From: an uncultured Clostridia bacterium
GTDB taxonomy: Bacteria > Bacillota > Clostridia > TANB77 > CAG-508
Assembly (NCBI GenBank): GCA_944388635.1
Contig: CALXJN010000011.1
Span: 1-6,553, forward strand
Direction of reading: 5' to 3'
DNA: 6,553 bases
Position 1 is the first letter of the stretch; every line of letters starts with the position of its first letter. The notes beneath the pieces were generated by a model that saw nothing but the letters and a program-made list of their open reading frames with translations, ran no database searches and had not been told where the DNA came from. Positions 5,947 to 6,553 of the stretch are shown here, in pieces. A program made the translations under genes and the position numbers.

Positions 5947-6050
5947 GTTGTCAATGGGGACTCATCTAGCTTGACAACTTTAAATAAAATTTAAGAAATT
6001 TAAAAAAGTTAATACAAAGTTGTCATTCTAGATGAGTCCCCATTGACAAC
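5947..6050. repeat. Long inverted repeat B, 23-bp perfect arms plus 10-bp inner stem
   Basis: The arm 5947-5969 is perfectly complementary to 6028-6050. After a 2x2 internal loop, TGACAACTTT (5972-5981) pairs with AAAGTTGTCA (6016-6025), leaving a 34-base AT-rich centre. Each half is also a dyad by itself: GTTGTCAA (5947-5954) with TTGACAAC (5971-5978), and GTTGTCA (6019-6025) with TGACAAC (6044-6050). The element therefore holds two inverted copies of a 32-bp unit that agree at about 30 positions, and RNA could fold in two alternative ways. It starts six bases after inverted repeat A. Confidence 0.8.
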
Positions 6051-6138
6051 AATAAGTTTATATAGCAAAGTAAAAATTTGCTTAATATAAATAGACTTAA
6101 AAAGTCAAAAACCAAAGAAAGAAAGGAAAAACCAAAAA

Positions 6139-6553
6139 ATGAAAAAAGTCAAACCAAACCAACATGCCCTAAGAGACGGGCTTATTAATCATACTCAATT
6201 TTTGAGTAGTTTCACAAAAACAAAAGAAGAAAAAGGAATTACATTAATTGTACTAATAGTTACTGTAATTCTTCTTGTAATACTTACGAGTGTTGCAGTA
6301 GCACAAATCACAGGAGACGAAGGGATAATTACAAGTACAGAAGTTGCAACAGAAGAGTATTCATATATTCAATATAAAGAACAAATTGAGCAACTAGTTC
6401 AAGGAATAATAATGAAGGATAACTTAAATGGAAATGCCACAACTGTAACGAGTATTGCAGAGGAAATGTTAAAAGAGTCATGGATAAAATCCGCTATTTC
6501 AAATGAAGAGGCAAAGGACGTAATAGTAACTGTAGAGAAAGGGTATATGTATC
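6139..6553 (+). CDS. Type IV pilin-like (GITLI-type) surface or secreted protein, 3'-partial
   Basis: The frame is open from ATG 6139 to the window end (138 codons, incomplete). AAAGGA (6122-6127) lies 11 bases upstream. Residues 1-33 are a long polar, basic leader ending KEEKG. The prepilin-type segment ITLIVLIVTVILLVILTSVAVA (34-55) follows. Prepilin peptidase would cut after G33. Position +5, usually glutamate in type IV pilins, is valine here, as in many pilin-like proteins of gut Clostridia. After it comes TGDEGIITST, a conserved continuation in that group, and then a hydrophilic region with a likely amphipathic helix. Assembly into a pilus is not shown; it may simply be a membrane-anchored surface protein. 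Its long leader with two hairpin elements is unusual for such a gene. Confidence 0.75.
   Translation, partial: MKKVKPNQHALRDGLINHTQFLSSFTKTKEEKGITLIVLIVTVILLVILTSVAVAQITGDEGIITSTEVATEEYSYIQYKEQIEQLVQGIIMKDNLNGNATTVTSIAEEMLKESWIKSAISNEEAKDVIVTVEKGYMY

Larger units (their letters stand above)
5623..6138. other. 516-base gene-free stretch between the divergent XRE and pilin-like genes
   Basis: I see no conserved protein or structural RNA here. It holds the upstream region of the XRE gene, the A-tract, inverted repeats A and B, and then a weaker AT-rich hairpin (6057-6091: TTTATA/TATAAA outer, GCAAA/TTTGC inner) and GACTT-AAA-AAGTC (6094-6106) before the pilin-like gene. A 17-codon GTG frame (5941-5994) follows the TAAGGAG of repeat A and is only a candidate leader peptide. 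No convincing -35/-10 pair for the pilin-like gene was found. Confidence 0.6.

Noticed and set aside
5971..5990. TTGACA within inverted repeat B as a promoter for the pilin-like gene
   Set aside because: TTGACA occurs at 5971-5976 and 6043-6048, but the nearest -10-like sequences are 8, 10 or 22 bases away instead of about 17, and the hexamers are explained by the repeat arms.
5853..6050. CRISPR array
   Set aside because: The repeats are two adjacent inverted pairs, not direct repeats with regular spacers.

Overview
This window is very AT-rich, arginine is mostly AGA, and the gene content (polA, a small SLT-type transglycosylase, yqeK, rplM-rpsI, an RluD-type pseudouridine synthase, an XRE regulator, a GITLI-type pilin-like protein) points to a low-GC Firmicute, most likely an uncultured gut-type Clostridium relative. 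All stop codons seen are TAA or TAG, and tryptophan is TGG.

Layout. Positions 1-1911 (+) hold the last two thirds of DNA polymerase I, interrupted by one +1 frame change. Positions 1912-2098 hold three successive hairpins. Positions 2099-3212 (+) hold a lytic transglycosylase and the HD hydrolase YqeK, 16 bases apart. A good sigma-A promoter (3239-3267) and a structured leader resembling the L13 leader class precede rplM-rpsI (3380-4236), which ends at a clear intrinsic terminator (4243-4273). On the minus strand lie an RluD-family pseudouridine synthase (4389-5269), interrupted by two +1 frame changes, and a small XRE regulator (5374-5622). A 516-base gene-free stretch (5623-6138) carries a 16-A tract and two long inverted repeats. 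A pilin-like surface protein gene (6139 onward, +) runs off the window.

The most notable observation is a pattern shared by the three frame changes. In each, the upstream reading frame stays homologous to its family up to an in-frame CGG codon followed by A. Skipping the C and reading GGA as glycine restores the family sequence exactly, at a glycine the family conserves. The motifs are TAT-G-R in polA, AIL-T-G-T in the RluD homologue and HPIL-G-D in the RluD homologue. I checked every CGG trinucleotide in the genes of the window. CGG occurs in frame exactly three times, and all three are these sites. The tetramer CGGA also occurs several times as xxC|GGA in uninterrupted genes, with no frame change. 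This argues against random sequencing error or ordinary pseudogenes. It suggests that CGG is not read as arginine here and that CGG-A is decoded as glycine, either by +1 frameshifting at an unassigned codon or by four-base decoding. This is inference from one window; it needs the genome's tRNA set, the raw reads and peptide data.
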